A DNA stretch of 22,964 nucleotides from DASZMX01 sp035551475 (GCA_035551475.1 DASZMX010000112.1:1-22964), one strand, 5' to 3'; positions 8,026 through 16,002 are shown, counted from the stretch's first letter. Program-made: numbers and translations. Notes: a model not told the origin generated them from the letters alone.

Positions 8026-9801
8026 TCAGTTTTCCGCCAAATTCTTTTCCGATGCCGGGGAAAACTGCCGGTCGGTCAGCGTGCGTAAAAACGCCACCAA
8101 CGCGCCGCGATCCGCCTGGTTCAGAGGCAGCCCCGCATCCGGATGCTTGGCCAGATTGGGATCCAGCGTGGCGCTGCGCTTGACAGCCCCGGCGTAGTGC
8201 TCCACAACCTCCTCCAACGTGCGGAAACGGCCATCATGCATGTAAGGCGCCGTCACTGCGACATTACGCAACGAGGGCACGGCAAATTTCCCGCGGTCGT
8301 AATCCTTCCCCGTGATTTTGGCGCGGCCTATGTCCGAAAAATCCGTGTCCAGCCCATTGTTGGCAAACGCCTGGCTTTGAAACAGCGGCCCGCCGTGACA
8401 ATGAAAACAATCCGCGCCGAATTGCCCGCGACGCGGATCGTACTCGGTGGAAAACAATTCGAACCCGCGCTGCTCCTCGGCGGAGAAGGATTCTTCGCCG
8501 CGCAAAACCCGGTCAAACTTGGCGTCGCAGGAAGTCAGTGTCAGCAGATAATTCTCCAACGCCAGCGCCATCTTTTCCACCGTGATGTCAGGCGACCCGA
8601 ACGCTTGCGCAAACAGCGCGGGATAATCGGCGCCGGCGCCGCGCAGTTTCGCGGGCAGGTTCGTCAGCGATTCGTGCATTTCCATCGGATTTTGCATCGG
8701 CTGCAGAACCTGTTCCCGCAAAGTGGCCGCGCGCCCGTCCCAAAAGAACGCGCGTTTCCAGGCAAGATTGAAGAGCGGCATCGCGTTGCGTTCGCCGAGC
8801 GCTCCTTCGGCGCCGCGGCTTTGGCGGCGGCCATCGGTGAACGCCAGGCGCGGCGCGTGGCAATCCGCGCAAGACTGGCGGTTGTTGACAGAAAGGCGTT
8901 TCTCGAAAAACAAAGCCCGCCCCAGCGTGACGCGCTCGACCGTCAAAGGATTGTCGCGCGGCAAATCCGGTTGCGGAAAGCTGGCAGCCATCTGGAATGG
9001 AAAAGACGTAAACTTGGCCGGCAAATAAAGAGGCGCCGGATGGGCGCGCGCGACTTCGGCCTCAGTCAGCGTGCGGACAGCGCGCACGCGAAAGGCGCCC
9101 GGCAAGTTTTGCAGCAAAGCCGCCGCCACCGGATCGTCGTCGCGGGAATGGGTTGAAGAACCATCCACGCCGAAGGACAACGGGCGCGGGGCGTTGAGAA
9201 GCGCGCCCAGATCGAAATCGAGCTCCAGCTTCGCTTCCTCGCGCAAGTCCAGCCCGAGCGGCAGAACGATGCGCGCCACATGGCCATCGCGCGCCAGGTG
9301 GTAGGCCCAGCCATCCAGTTCGCCCGCGCCGTTGCGCCACAAGCCTTCGAGCGCGAGAAAAATATACCCGCCTTGCCAGCTCCAATGGAGGCCATTCAGG
9401 TTTGGATTTAAGGGGTGATGCGATGGATAGGAAGCCGGATCAACATGATTCAAGTTGGTGTTCAGCCCCATCGCGAAGCGCAACGAGCGATATTCGCCGG
9501 GCGGGATTTGCCCGAGCCGAAACGAATTTCGATTCTGCTCCAAATCAAGCCAGGCGACGTCGTTGGAGCATTCCAGCCATGATCCGTCCGCCCGCTGCAG
9601 CGCCAGCTCGCTCACCAGATAACTGACGCGCGTCACCGAAAACTTTTCGCCCGCAGAGGTCTCATACCGCAATGAAGCTGGCTGCAAAGCCTGTCCTGCC
9701 ACTTGAGGCGTAATTTCAATCCGCAACGCGGAGCCAAAAACCCCTTCCACGCCGCCGCACCAAGCCAGGATGAAAATCAACAGCCGCATGTGACGAGGCA
9801 T
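8026..9801 (-). CDS. Secreted MbnP-MbnH fusion: copper-binding protein joined to di-heme cytochrome c peroxidase
   Basis: One continuous 591-residue protein. The start is ATG 9799-9801, or ATG 9787-9789 four codons later; the frame runs far upstream but only antisense to the regulator. A signal peptide covers about residues 1-24. Residues about 25-240 match the MbnP family, with the signature YPSHHPLN and then GLHWSWQGGYIFLALEG (Trp140, Trp142). Residues about 260-580 match MbnH/bacterial cytochrome c peroxidase: heme motifs CADCH (Cys311-Cys314-His315) and CFHCH (Cys465-Cys468-His469), FFWDGRA, and APYMHDGRF carrying a likely axial ligand. In known systems MbnH oxidises a Trp of MbnP to kynurenine, creating a copper site, and the two are separate genes; here they are one polypeptide. 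The four-Cys motif of some relatives is absent. It is periplasmic or extracellular and is divergent from a two-component system. Confidence 0.9.
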   Translation of the reverse strand: MPRHMRLLIFILAWCGGVEGVFGSALRIEITPQVAGQALQPASLRYETSAGEKFSVTRVSYLVSELALQRADGSWLECSNDVAWLDLEQNRNSFRLGQIPPGEYRSLRFAMGLNTNLNHVDPASYPSHHPLNPNLNGLHWSWQGGYIFLALEGLWRNGAGELDGWAYHLARDGHVARIVLPLGLDLREEAKLELDFDLGALLNAPRPLSFGVDGSSTHSRDDDPVAAALLQNLPGAFRVRAVRTLTEAEVARAHPAPLYLPAKFTSFPFQMAASFPQPDLPRDNPLTVERVTLGRALFFEKRLSVNNRQSCADCHAPRLAFTDGRRQSRGAEGALGERNAMPLFNLAWKRAFFWDGRAATLREQVLQPMQNPMEMHESLTNLPAKLRGAGADYPALFAQAFGSPDITVEKMALALENYLLTLTSCDAKFDRVLRGEESFSAEEQRGFELFSTEYDPRRGQFGADCFHCHGGPLFQSQAFANNGLDTDFSDIGRAKITGKDYDRGKFAVPSLRNVAVTAPYMHDGRFRTLEEVVEHYAGAVKRSATLDPNLAKHPDAGLPLNQADRGALVAFLRTLTDRQFSPASEKNLAEN

Positions 9802-9815
9802 CCTAGCGCGCGGCG

Positions 9816-9833
9816 CCTTAAGCGAAGATGAAG
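9816..9833 (-). promoter_or_regulatory. Candidate operator, copy B of CTTCATCTnnnCTTAAGG
   Basis: Read on the minus strand the site is CTTCATCTTCGCTTAAGG, pointing into the mbnP-mbnH gene whose ATG is 14 bases away. Ten bases after the site is TAGGAT, a possible -10 element overlapping the first ATG; this is the same ten-base spacing as TATTGT after copy A. If real, the mRNA would be almost leaderless, starting near ATG 9789. Confidence 0.65.
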
Positions 9834-9848
9834 AAGCCCCGGCGCGCC

Positions 9849-9866
9849 CTTCATCTCGGCTTAAGG
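9849..9866 (+). promoter_or_regulatory. Candidate operator, copy C of CTTCATCTnnnCTTAAGG
   Basis: The plus-strand site CTTCATCTCGGCTTAAGG lies 55 bases before the ATG of the OmpR-type regulator and points toward it. Copies B and C face away from each other and form an 18-bp inverted repeat centred at 9841 with only two mismatches. A TGCTAGAAC sequence (extended -10-like) is at 9901-9909. This suggests autoregulation by the regulator at 9922. Confidence 0.65.
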
Positions 9867-9921
9867 TGAGGTGTGGGAGAGTGACGTTGCCGCCGGTTTC
9901 TGCTAGAACCCGGTCGCGTCG

Positions 9922-10572
9922 ATGCGAATTCTGATTATCGAAGACGAACCCGATTTGCAGCGCAGCCTGGCCCAGGCGCTGCGGGAGGAGGGTTATGCGG
10001 TGGACGCGGCGAGCGATGGAGAAAGCGGGTTGTTCAATGCGGAAACCATCGACTACGACGCCATTGTGTTGGACATCATGCTCCCCAAACTGGATGGCTG
10101 GGAAGTCCTGCGGCGCCTGCGGACAAAAAAGAAAACGCCCGTCCTTATGTTGACGGCGCGGGACGCCATGCCCGACCGCGTGAAGGGCCTCGACACCGGC
10201 GCGGACGATTACGTGATCAAGCCGTTCGACTTGCCCGAAATCTTTGCGCGCTTGCGGGCGCTCATCCGGCGCAGCGTCAATCTCGCGGCGCCCCATTTGG
10301 AAGTCGGCGGTGTGACAATTGACACCGCCGCGCGGCGCGTTTCCCGTGGCGGCCGGCCCATTGACCTGACCGCGCGCGAATACGCGCTGCTGGAATATTT
10401 GATTTTGCGCCGGGGCGAGGTCGTGACCCGCACGCAGCTTTACGAGCATTTGTTCGATGAAAACGACGAAACGATGTCGAACCTGCTCGATGTGCATGTG
10501 TCCAATGTGCGCAAAAAGCTGGGGGCCGAATTGATCGCCACGCGGCGCGGGCAAGGCTACACGATCGAATGA
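9922..10572 (+). CDS. OmpR-family response regulator next to mbnP-mbnH
   Basis: A 216-residue regulator starting MRILIIEDEPD at ATG 9922. The receiver has Glu7/Asp8, phospho-acceptor Asp51 in VLDIMLPKLDG and Lys100 in YVIKPFD. The winged-helix domain (about 123-216) contains LTAREYALLEYL and ends in VHVSNVRKKL...RGQGYTIE. It belongs to the PmrA/QseB/CusR group by general appearance. It is translationally coupled to the kinase through an ATGA overlap at 10569-10572. It shares a 120-base divergent control region with the mbnP-mbnH fusion, and that region carries two oppositely oriented copies of an 18-bp motif built like an OmpR-family site. It is therefore the best candidate to control the fusion gene and itself (inference). 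Confidence 0.96.
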   Translation: MRILIIEDEPDLQRSLAQALREEGYAVDAASDGESGLFNAETIDYDAIVLDIMLPKLDGWEVLRRLRTKKKTPVLMLTARDAMPDRVKGLDTGADDYVIKPFDLPEIFARLRALIRRSVNLAAPHLEVGGVTIDTAARRVSRGGRPIDLTAREYALLEYLILRRGEVVTRTQLYEHLFDENDETMSNLLDVHVSNVRKKLGAELIATRRGQGYTIE

Positions 10573-12014
10573 ACCTGTTTCATTCCATCAAATGGCGTCT
10601 GCAAATCTGGCATGGGCTCATTTTGGTGGCCGTGCTGGCCAGCCTCGGGTTCACCGCGTATCAGCTTGAACGCAATCGCCAAAACCGCCGTCTCGACGAT
10701 GATTTGGAGCGCCTTTTTCCCCCGCTGGCCAACGCCATGCATCCGCCGGGCGACCGTCCGCCGCCCGGAGAATTTCCCGACGAAGGACCGCCCCCGCCCC
10801 GCCGCGCGTTTCACCTGAACCTCCCGCCCAATGCCGCCGAATGGTTTGCGGCCTCAGATTCCAATCGCTATTATTATGTCATCCAAAGCCGCGACGGGCA
10901 CGAGCTGGCGCGTTCCACCAATGCCCCGGCTGAAGGCATGTTTCCGCCGATCCCGCCCACGGTCAGCGAAGGGCCAAATCATCGCCAGCCGCCGCCCCGT
11001 ATGCGCACCTCGGGCCAGGTCCGCGAACTCGTGCATTTTCTGCCGCCAGGCGACGTCATCCGCGTCGGCTGCTCCACGGAATGGGAGGCCCGCGAACTCA
11101 CGCGCACCGCTTGGAAACTCGCCGGCGCGGGCGGCGTCATTCTGCTCTTCGGCCTCGCCGGCGGATGGTGGATCACCGCGCGCGCCATCCGGCCCATTCA
11201 CGACATCAGCGCCGCCGCCGTCAAAATTTCCGCGGGGGATTTTTCGCAGCGCATTGACATGACGGAGCCGGAAAGCGAGCTGGGCCAGATCACTGCGGTC
11301 TTGAATTCAACCTTTGCGCGCCTCGAATCCGCCTTTGCCGAACAGCGGCAGTTCACCTCCGACGCCGCCCACGAATTGCGCACGCCGGTTTCTGTCATGT
11401 TGACACAAACTCAAACCGCCTTGCAACGCGAGCGCACCGCCAAGGAATACCGCGCCAGCCTCGAAGCCTGCGAGCGCGCCGCCCAGCGCATGCGGCGCCT
11501 GATCACCTCGCTCCTGGAGCTCGCGCGCCTCGACGCCGGGCAGGAGCATTTTCGGCCGGCGGTCTGCGATTTGGCGGAAATTGTGTCTGACGCCGTCGAA
11601 TTGGTGCGTCCGCTGGCCGAGCCGCGCCGGATCAAATTCCACGCAAAATTAGCCCCGTCCCTCGTCACGGTGGATGCCGAACGTTTCGGGCGCGCTGTCA
11701 TCAATCTTCTGACCAACGCCATTCAATACAATCGCGAGGACGGAGAAATTTGGCTGACGCTGGAAACGCAAAATGGACTCGCGATTCTCACGGTGCGCGA
11801 CACCGGCCCGGGCATCGCGGCGGAGCATTTGCCCCATGTTTTCGAGCGTTTCTATCGCGCTGATCCTTCGCGCTCCGACGTCACCGCGCACGCGGGTCTC
11901 GGCCTGGCCATTGCCAAATCCATTGTGCAAGCCAACAGCGGCACGATCGAGGCGGCGAGTTCCGCCGGCGAAGGGGCGGCGTTCACAATTCGTCTGCCGC
12001 TTTGCCGCGATTGA
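10569..12014 (+). CDS. HAMP-containing sensor histidine kinase with Pro-rich periplasmic loop
   Basis: A membrane kinase of 481 residues starting inside the regulator's stop (ATGA). Transmembrane helix 1 is at about 12-31 and helix 2 at about 183-204. The periplasmic loop (about 32-182) is very rich in Pro and also in His, Met and Arg, including the PPGDRPPPGEFP and PPIPPTVSEG stretches. HAMP is at about 205-255, the H-box is AAHELRTPVSVML with His268, the N-box is LLTNAIQYN (Asn383), the G1 box is DTGPGIAA and the G2 box is GLGLAIAKSIV. Everything needed for kinase activity is present. The position beside a copper- and heme-linked MbnP-MbnH gene makes a metal or redox signal plausible, but the loop shows no classic Cus-type Met/His ligand cluster that I can identify. 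Confidence 0.95.
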   Translation: MNLFHSIKWRLQIWHGLILVAVLASLGFTAYQLERNRQNRRLDDDLERLFPPLANAMHPPGDRPPPGEFPDEGPPPPRRAFHLNLPPNAAEWFAASDSNRYYYVIQSRDGHELARSTNAPAEGMFPPIPPTVSEGPNHRQPPPRMRTSGQVRELVHFLPPGDVIRVGCSTEWEARELTRTAWKLAGAGGVILLFGLAGGWWITARAIRPIHDISAAAVKISAGDFSQRIDMTEPESELGQITAVLNSTFARLESAFAEQRQFTSDAAHELRTPVSVMLTQTQTALQRERTAKEYRASLEACERAAQRMRRLITSLLELARLDAGQEHFRPAVCDLAEIVSDAVELVRPLAEPRRIKFHAKLAPSLVTVDAERFGRAVINLLTNAIQYNREDGEIWLTLETQNGLAILTVRDTGPGIAAEHLPHVFERFYRADPSRSDVTAHAGLGLAIAKSIVQANSGTIEAASSAGEGAAFTIRLPLCRD

Positions 12015-12071
12015 ATTTCGCGCGCACAATAAACTTGCAAATCAAACGGCGGTCGCGTTTTTGCAGGGCAT

Positions 12072-14357
12072 ATGCACAGAAAACTCGCCGCGTTCCTGCT
12101 GATTTGCGCTCCCCTGCTCCTTGCCGCGAAGGAAAATCATTTCACGGCCGCGAGCGACGTCACCTGGAACACCCTCGGCACAAACGAAAATGACTCCATG
12201 CCGCTGGGCAACGGCGATCTCGCGCTCAATGCCTGGACGGAACAGAATGGCGACATCGTCCTGTTGCTGGCGAAGTCGGATGCGTGGAGCGAGAATGCCC
12301 AACTCCTCAAGCTCGGGCGCGTGCGTGTCAAATTAACGCCGAACCCATTCACCACGGCGGCGTCTTTCCAACAAACCCTGAAACTGGAAAGCGGCGAAAT
12401 TGAAATCCGCGGCGGGGACACGACAGCGCGGATTTGGGCCGATGCCAACCATCCCGTCATTCATCTCCAAGTGGAATCCAAGCAACCCGTGGCAATGGAA
12501 GCGACGGCAGAGCTTTGGCGCACCAACACGCAACACCTGAACCACGAGGCGGTCAGCCGCGCCGGGTTTTTCGAGTGGGGCAATAACCCGGATGGTCTGA
12601 CCTTCGATCCGGATACCGTCGGAGCCGAGACTTCGAATCGCGTCACCTGGTGTCATTTCAACACCCGCAGCATTTACCCGCTGGATTTTGAGAAACAGCA
12701 TTTGGAAGCGCTTCTGCCAAAATATCCAGACCCCATCTTGCATCGTTGTTTTGGCGTCGTCATGCAAGGGCCTGATCTCGTGAGCGCCGGGCCGCGCGTG
12801 CTCAAAAGCACGGCGGCGGCGCGCTCTTTGCGCCTCGATCTTTGCGCGCTCACGCAATCGGCGGACAGCCCTGAAGCGTGGCAGAAAGCGGCGATTAAAT
12901 TAGCGGATGACACCACAGCCGTTTCCCTTTCGAAGGCCTGGAAGGCGCACGAACATTGGTGGAACGAATTCTGGAATCGGAGCTGGATCCACATCACGGG
13001 CGGCGCGGAGGCGGAGGAAGTTTCCCAGAGCTACGCCCTGCAGCGCTACATGACAGCCTGCGCCGGACGCGGCGCGCAGCCGATCAAATTTAACGGCTCG
13101 CTTTTCTGCGTGGGGCACGACCTGCCCGCCGGACAAAGCTCCACCGAAAAATCGCACGACCCGGATTACCGGGCCTGGGGCGCTTCCTTCTGGAACCAGA
13201 ACACCCGCCAAATTTATTGGCCGCTTTTGGCGAGCGGCGACGACGACCTCCTTGATCCTTGGTTTGACATGTACGTTCTCGCCCTGCCGCTCGCGGAAGA
13301 CCGCACTCGCGCGTATTTCCACCACGGCGGCGCCGCCATTATTGAAACCATTTATTTCTGGGGCCTACCCAACGTGAACGATTTCGGATGGAATAATCCC
13401 GGGCTGGACCTGCAAAGCCCGTGGATGCGCTATCACATTCAAGGCGGCTTGGAAGTGGTTGCGCAAATGCTGGACCGCTACGACTACATCGGGGACGCGG
13501 CGTTCGCGAAGAACAAGATCGTGCCGCTGGCGTCGTCACTCGTGGCCTACTACGGCCAGCATTGGCCGCGCGGCGCGGATGGAAAGATTCACATGACACC
13601 CGCGCAATCCATCGAGACCTACCAGGAGAACGCGGTTAACCCCACGCCGGACATCGCCGCGCTGAAAAGCGTGCTGCCGCGCCTGCTCGCCCTGCCGCCG
13701 GCTTTCAGCACGGAAAGCCAGCGCCAGGTATGGACGGAAACGCTGCGGGATCTGCCCGCCATTCCACTCGGCACAACCGCCCACGGCAAACTGCCGCCCG
13801 CGGGTAAAGGCGATCCCGATGGAAAACGGACCATTCTGCCCGCGGAGAAATATGGCAGCACGAAGAACTCCGAGAATCCTGAGCTTTACACCGTTTTCCC
13901 ATATCGCCTTTACGGCGTCGGCAAGCCCGATCTGGAACTGGCCCGCGACACGTATCATGCCCGCCTCTTCCCGTTCGCCAAATGCTGGGGCCAGGACGGC
14001 ATGGAATCAGCGCTGCTCGGCCTGACCGACGACGCGCGGAACGTGGCCGTGAAAACCTTCACCTCGTACGGCAACGAGCGTTTCAAATGGTTCTGGTCCA
14101 AAAACAGCGATTGGATTCCCGACATGGACAATGGCGGGGTGGGCATGGAGACCTTGCAATTCATGCTCCTGCAATGCGATGGCCGGCGCATTCTCTTGAC
14201 ACCCGCGTGGCCGAAAGATTGGACCGCTGATTTCAGACTGCGCGCCCCCGCCCAAACCATCGTGGAGGGCCATGTGGAAAACGGCAACATCACCGGCCTG
14301 AAAGTGACTCCCGCCGCCCGGGCCAAGGACGTGGAGATAATGGCGCCCGCCAATTAG
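12072..14357 (+). CDS. Secreted DUF5703 / GH95-like six-hairpin glycosidase
   Basis: A 761-residue secreted protein; ATG 12072 has AGGG just upstream and gives a signal peptide (MHRKLAAFLLICAPLLLA, cut near residue 19). The N-terminal beta-sandwich contains WNTLGTNENDSMPLGNGDLALNAW and LLLAKSDAWSENAQLLKLGRVRV, the hallmark of DUF5703_N and of GH95-type enzymes (alpha-L-fucosidase/galactosidase superfamily). The (alpha/alpha)6 barrel follows from about residue 290 (HEHWWNEFWNRSWI, YALQRYMTACAGRG, PIKFNGSLF), with acidic residues in GWNNPGLDLQSPWMRYHIQGGLE that could be catalytic. The exact substrate cannot be read from sequence; host or algal fucosylated or galactosylated glycans are typical for relatives. 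It begins 57 bases after the kinase gene, with at most a weak hairpin between them. It shares four terminal bases with dprA. Confidence 0.88.
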   Translation: MHRKLAAFLLICAPLLLAAKENHFTAASDVTWNTLGTNENDSMPLGNGDLALNAWTEQNGDIVLLLAKSDAWSENAQLLKLGRVRVKLTPNPFTTAASFQQTLKLESGEIEIRGGDTTARIWADANHPVIHLQVESKQPVAMEATAELWRTNTQHLNHEAVSRAGFFEWGNNPDGLTFDPDTVGAETSNRVTWCHFNTRSIYPLDFEKQHLEALLPKYPDPILHRCFGVVMQGPDLVSAGPRVLKSTAAARSLRLDLCALTQSADSPEAWQKAAIKLADDTTAVSLSKAWKAHEHWWNEFWNRSWIHITGGAEAEEVSQSYALQRYMTACAGRGAQPIKFNGSLFCVGHDLPAGQSSTEKSHDPDYRAWGASFWNQNTRQIYWPLLASGDDDLLDPWFDMYVLALPLAEDRTRAYFHHGGAAIIETIYFWGLPNVNDFGWNNPGLDLQSPWMRYHIQGGLEVVAQMLDRYDYIGDAAFAKNKIVPLASSLVAYYGQHWPRGADGKIHMTPAQSIETYQENAVNPTPDIAALKSVLPRLLALPPAFSTESQRQVWTETLRDLPAIPLGTTAHGKLPPAGKGDPDGKRTILPAEKYGSTKNSENPELYTVFPYRLYGVGKPDLELARDTYHARLFPFAKCWGQDGMESALLGLTDDARNVAVKTFTSYGNERFKWFWSKNSDWIPDMDNGGVGMETLQFMLLQCDGRRILLTPAWPKDWTADFRLRAPAQTIVEGHVENGNITGLKVTPAARAKDVEIMAPAN

Positions 14358-15499
14358 ATATTCTTGACGAAAAGCTTGCCGGGCAATTGCCGGATCAGCC
14401 GCTTCATTTCCAAGCCCAGCAACGCCACGGAAACGGACGACGGCGGCATCCCGCTGGCGCGGATGATCTCGTCAATGGCGCGTTCGGTTTCGCTCAGGGT
14501 GTCATAAACCGCCTGCTCGTTTTCCGACAACGTAAACGCCGGCGCCGCCCCGCCGTCCTTCATGGCTGTAGGGCGGTTGCTGGTGGGAAACAAATACTCG
14601 AACTCGCTCAAAATGTCCTCGGCGCCTTCACAGAGCTTGGCGCCTTTCTTGATCAGGTCGTGGCAGCCTTTGCTGCGCGGGGAATCGATGCGGCCTGGCA
14701 CGGCAAATACTTGACGTCCGTTTTCAATCGCCATGCCCGCGGTGATCAAGGCGCCGCTGGTGAGATTGGCCTCCACGACCACCGTGCCCAGCGTCATGCC
14801 GGCGACAATGCGGTTGCGAATCGGAAAACTCTGCTTGTCCGCCTTGCGGTTGAAAGGAAATTGCGTGATGACCGCGCCGCTGGCGGCGATGCGCTCGAAC
14901 AGTTCGGCATTCTCGGCGGGAAAAATTAAATTAATGCCCGTCCCCATGACGGCGACGGTGCGGCCCTTGGCGCTGAGCGCGCCTTGATGCGCCGCCGTGT
15001 CGATGCCGCGCGCGCCACCGCTGACGATCGTCACGCCAATGTAGGCGAGTTGATAGGAAAGTTTGCGCGCCGTCTCCACACCATAGTGCGTCGTCAGGCG
15101 CGAACCCACCACCGCCACACCATTTTTGTCCTTGGGGAGCAGCTCCCCTTTCACATAAAGCACGACCGGCGGATCATAAATCTGCCGCAGGGATTCTGGA
15201 TAATTCTCGTCGGATTGAATGACGATGTGGCAGCCGAATTCCTTGATGCGCCGCAATTCGCCGATGAGATCGACTTTTTGCTCCCAGCCTTGAATGGCGC
15301 GGGCCAGCTCCGGGCCGATGCCGTGCACGCGCTCCAATTGCGCCTGGCTGGCGGCGAGAATGGCGGCGGGATCGGCGAAATGCTCGAGCAACGTGCGCAC
15401 CCGCACCGGGCCCACGCCGTCAATCATATTTAAAGCGACCAACGCTTCCCGCGCATCCATGATGGCGCTGAGGTAACGGGTTTTCGCGCCACGCGGCAA
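14354..15499 (-). CDS. dprA: DNA-processing protein DprA
   Basis: A 381-residue DprA/Smf protein that loads RecA on incoming single-stranded DNA during transformation. The TTG start at 15497-15499 is preferred over ATG 15458-15460 because a perfect GGAGG lies seven bases before it, while the ATG has none. An N-terminal helix-hairpin-helix/SAM-like region is at about 20-75 (MIDGVGPVRVRTLLEHF). The Rossmann-like core is at about 95-300, with GVAVVGSR and the single-stranded-DNA-binding SGGARGIDTAAH (160-171), then PIRNRIVAGM and TAGMAIENGRQVFAVPG. A C-terminal winged helix is at about 320-381 (LSETERAIDEIIRASGM). The TAA stop shares bases 14354-14356 with the end of the convergent glycosidase gene. 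It is divergent from sufE. Confidence 0.96.
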   Translation of the reverse strand: MPRGAKTRYLSAIMDAREALVALNMIDGVGPVRVRTLLEHFADPAAILAASQAQLERVHGIGPELARAIQGWEQKVDLIGELRRIKEFGCHIVIQSDENYPESLRQIYDPPVVLYVKGELLPKDKNGVAVVGSRLTTHYGVETARKLSYQLAYIGVTIVSGGARGIDTAAHQGALSAKGRTVAVMGTGINLIFPAENAELFERIAASGAVITQFPFNRKADKQSFPIRNRIVAGMTLGTVVVEANLTSGALITAGMAIENGRQVFAVPGRIDSPRSKGCHDLIKKGAKLCEGAEDILSEFEYLFPTSNRPTAMKDGGAAPAFTLSENEQAVYDTLSETERAIDEIIRASGMPPSSVSVALLGLEMKRLIRQLPGKLFVKNI

Positions 15500-15506
15500 G
15501 CCCTAT

Positions 15507-15511
15507 CCTCC
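15507..15511 (-). promoter_or_regulatory. Ribosome binding site that fixes the dprA TTG start
   Basis: GGAGG on the minus strand with seven bases to the TTG at 15499. It stands out because most genes in this window lack a Shine-Dalgarno sequence. Confidence 0.8.
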
Positions 15512-15570
15512 GGCCCAGCGGTTTCAGTTGCGCCCCGGCCCCGCCCAACGCAGGTTAAAGCGAAAACAGC

Positions 15571-16002
15571 GTGAGCGCGGAGCCCTACATTCCCATCGCA
15601 GAAAAACAGCGCCAGTTGGAGCGCGCCCTGGCAGATTTAAAAAGCCCGCAGGACCGCCTGGCTTGGATGACGCAGCGGGGACGCGCGGCGGAGGCGCTGC
15701 CGGCGGCGCAGCGGACCGACGCCCATCGCCTGGAAGGCTGCCTGGCCCGCACCTGGCTGGCGGCGGAATTCGACGAGGGCCGCTGCCGGTTTCGCGCGGA
15801 TTCGGAGTCGGCGATCATCAAGGGCATTGCCGTGACGCTGTGCGAATTTTTCAGCGGGCAAACGCCGGAGGAAGTGGCGTCGGTTGATCCGCGCTTTCTG
15901 GAGCGTTTCGGCGTGAACCAGCATTTGACGCCGAATCGCCGAAACAGTTTGTCCCGGATGTTCGAGGAAATTCGGCGCTTCGCCGCGCAACAGCGCCCAT
16001 GA
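15571..16002 (+). CDS. sufE: SufE-family cysteine desulfurase sulfur acceptor
   Basis: A 143-residue SufE protein, normal length, beginning at GTG 15571. SufE takes persulfide sulfur from the desulfurase SufS and passes it to the iron-sulfur scaffold. The active Cys57 lies in HRLEGCLARTW, matching the Cys51 loop of E. coli SufE, and the helix IIKGIAVTLCEFFSGQTPEEV is characteristic, as is LTPNRRNSLSRMFEEIR at the C-terminus. No sufS, sufB, sufC or sufD gene is nearby. Its stop overlaps the start of the TatD gene (ATGA at 15999-16002), so the two are translationally coupled. It is divergent from dprA, with 71 bases between the two starts. Confidence 0.95.
   Translation: MSAEPYIPIAEKQRQLERALADLKSPQDRLAWMTQRGRAAEALPAAQRTDAHRLEGCLARTWLAAEFDEGRCRFRADSESAIIKGIAVTLCEFFSGQTPEEVASVDPRFLERFGVNQHLTPNRRNSLSRMFEEIRRFAAQQRP

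Noticed and set aside
8143..9156. Long plus-strand open frame inside mbnP-mbnH
   Set aside because: It is antisense to an intact di-heme peroxidase domain and shows no recognisable domain.
9802..10554. Upstream extension of the mbnP-mbnH frame by about 250 codons
   Set aside because: It lies wholly antisense to the clear OmpR regulator gene and its promoter region. The signal peptide at 9801 marks the real start.
12044..12062. Possible terminator between the second kinase and the glycosidase (AAACG...CGTTTTT)
   Set aside because: The stem is only five base pairs with a seven-base loop; too weak to call, so co-transcription remains open.
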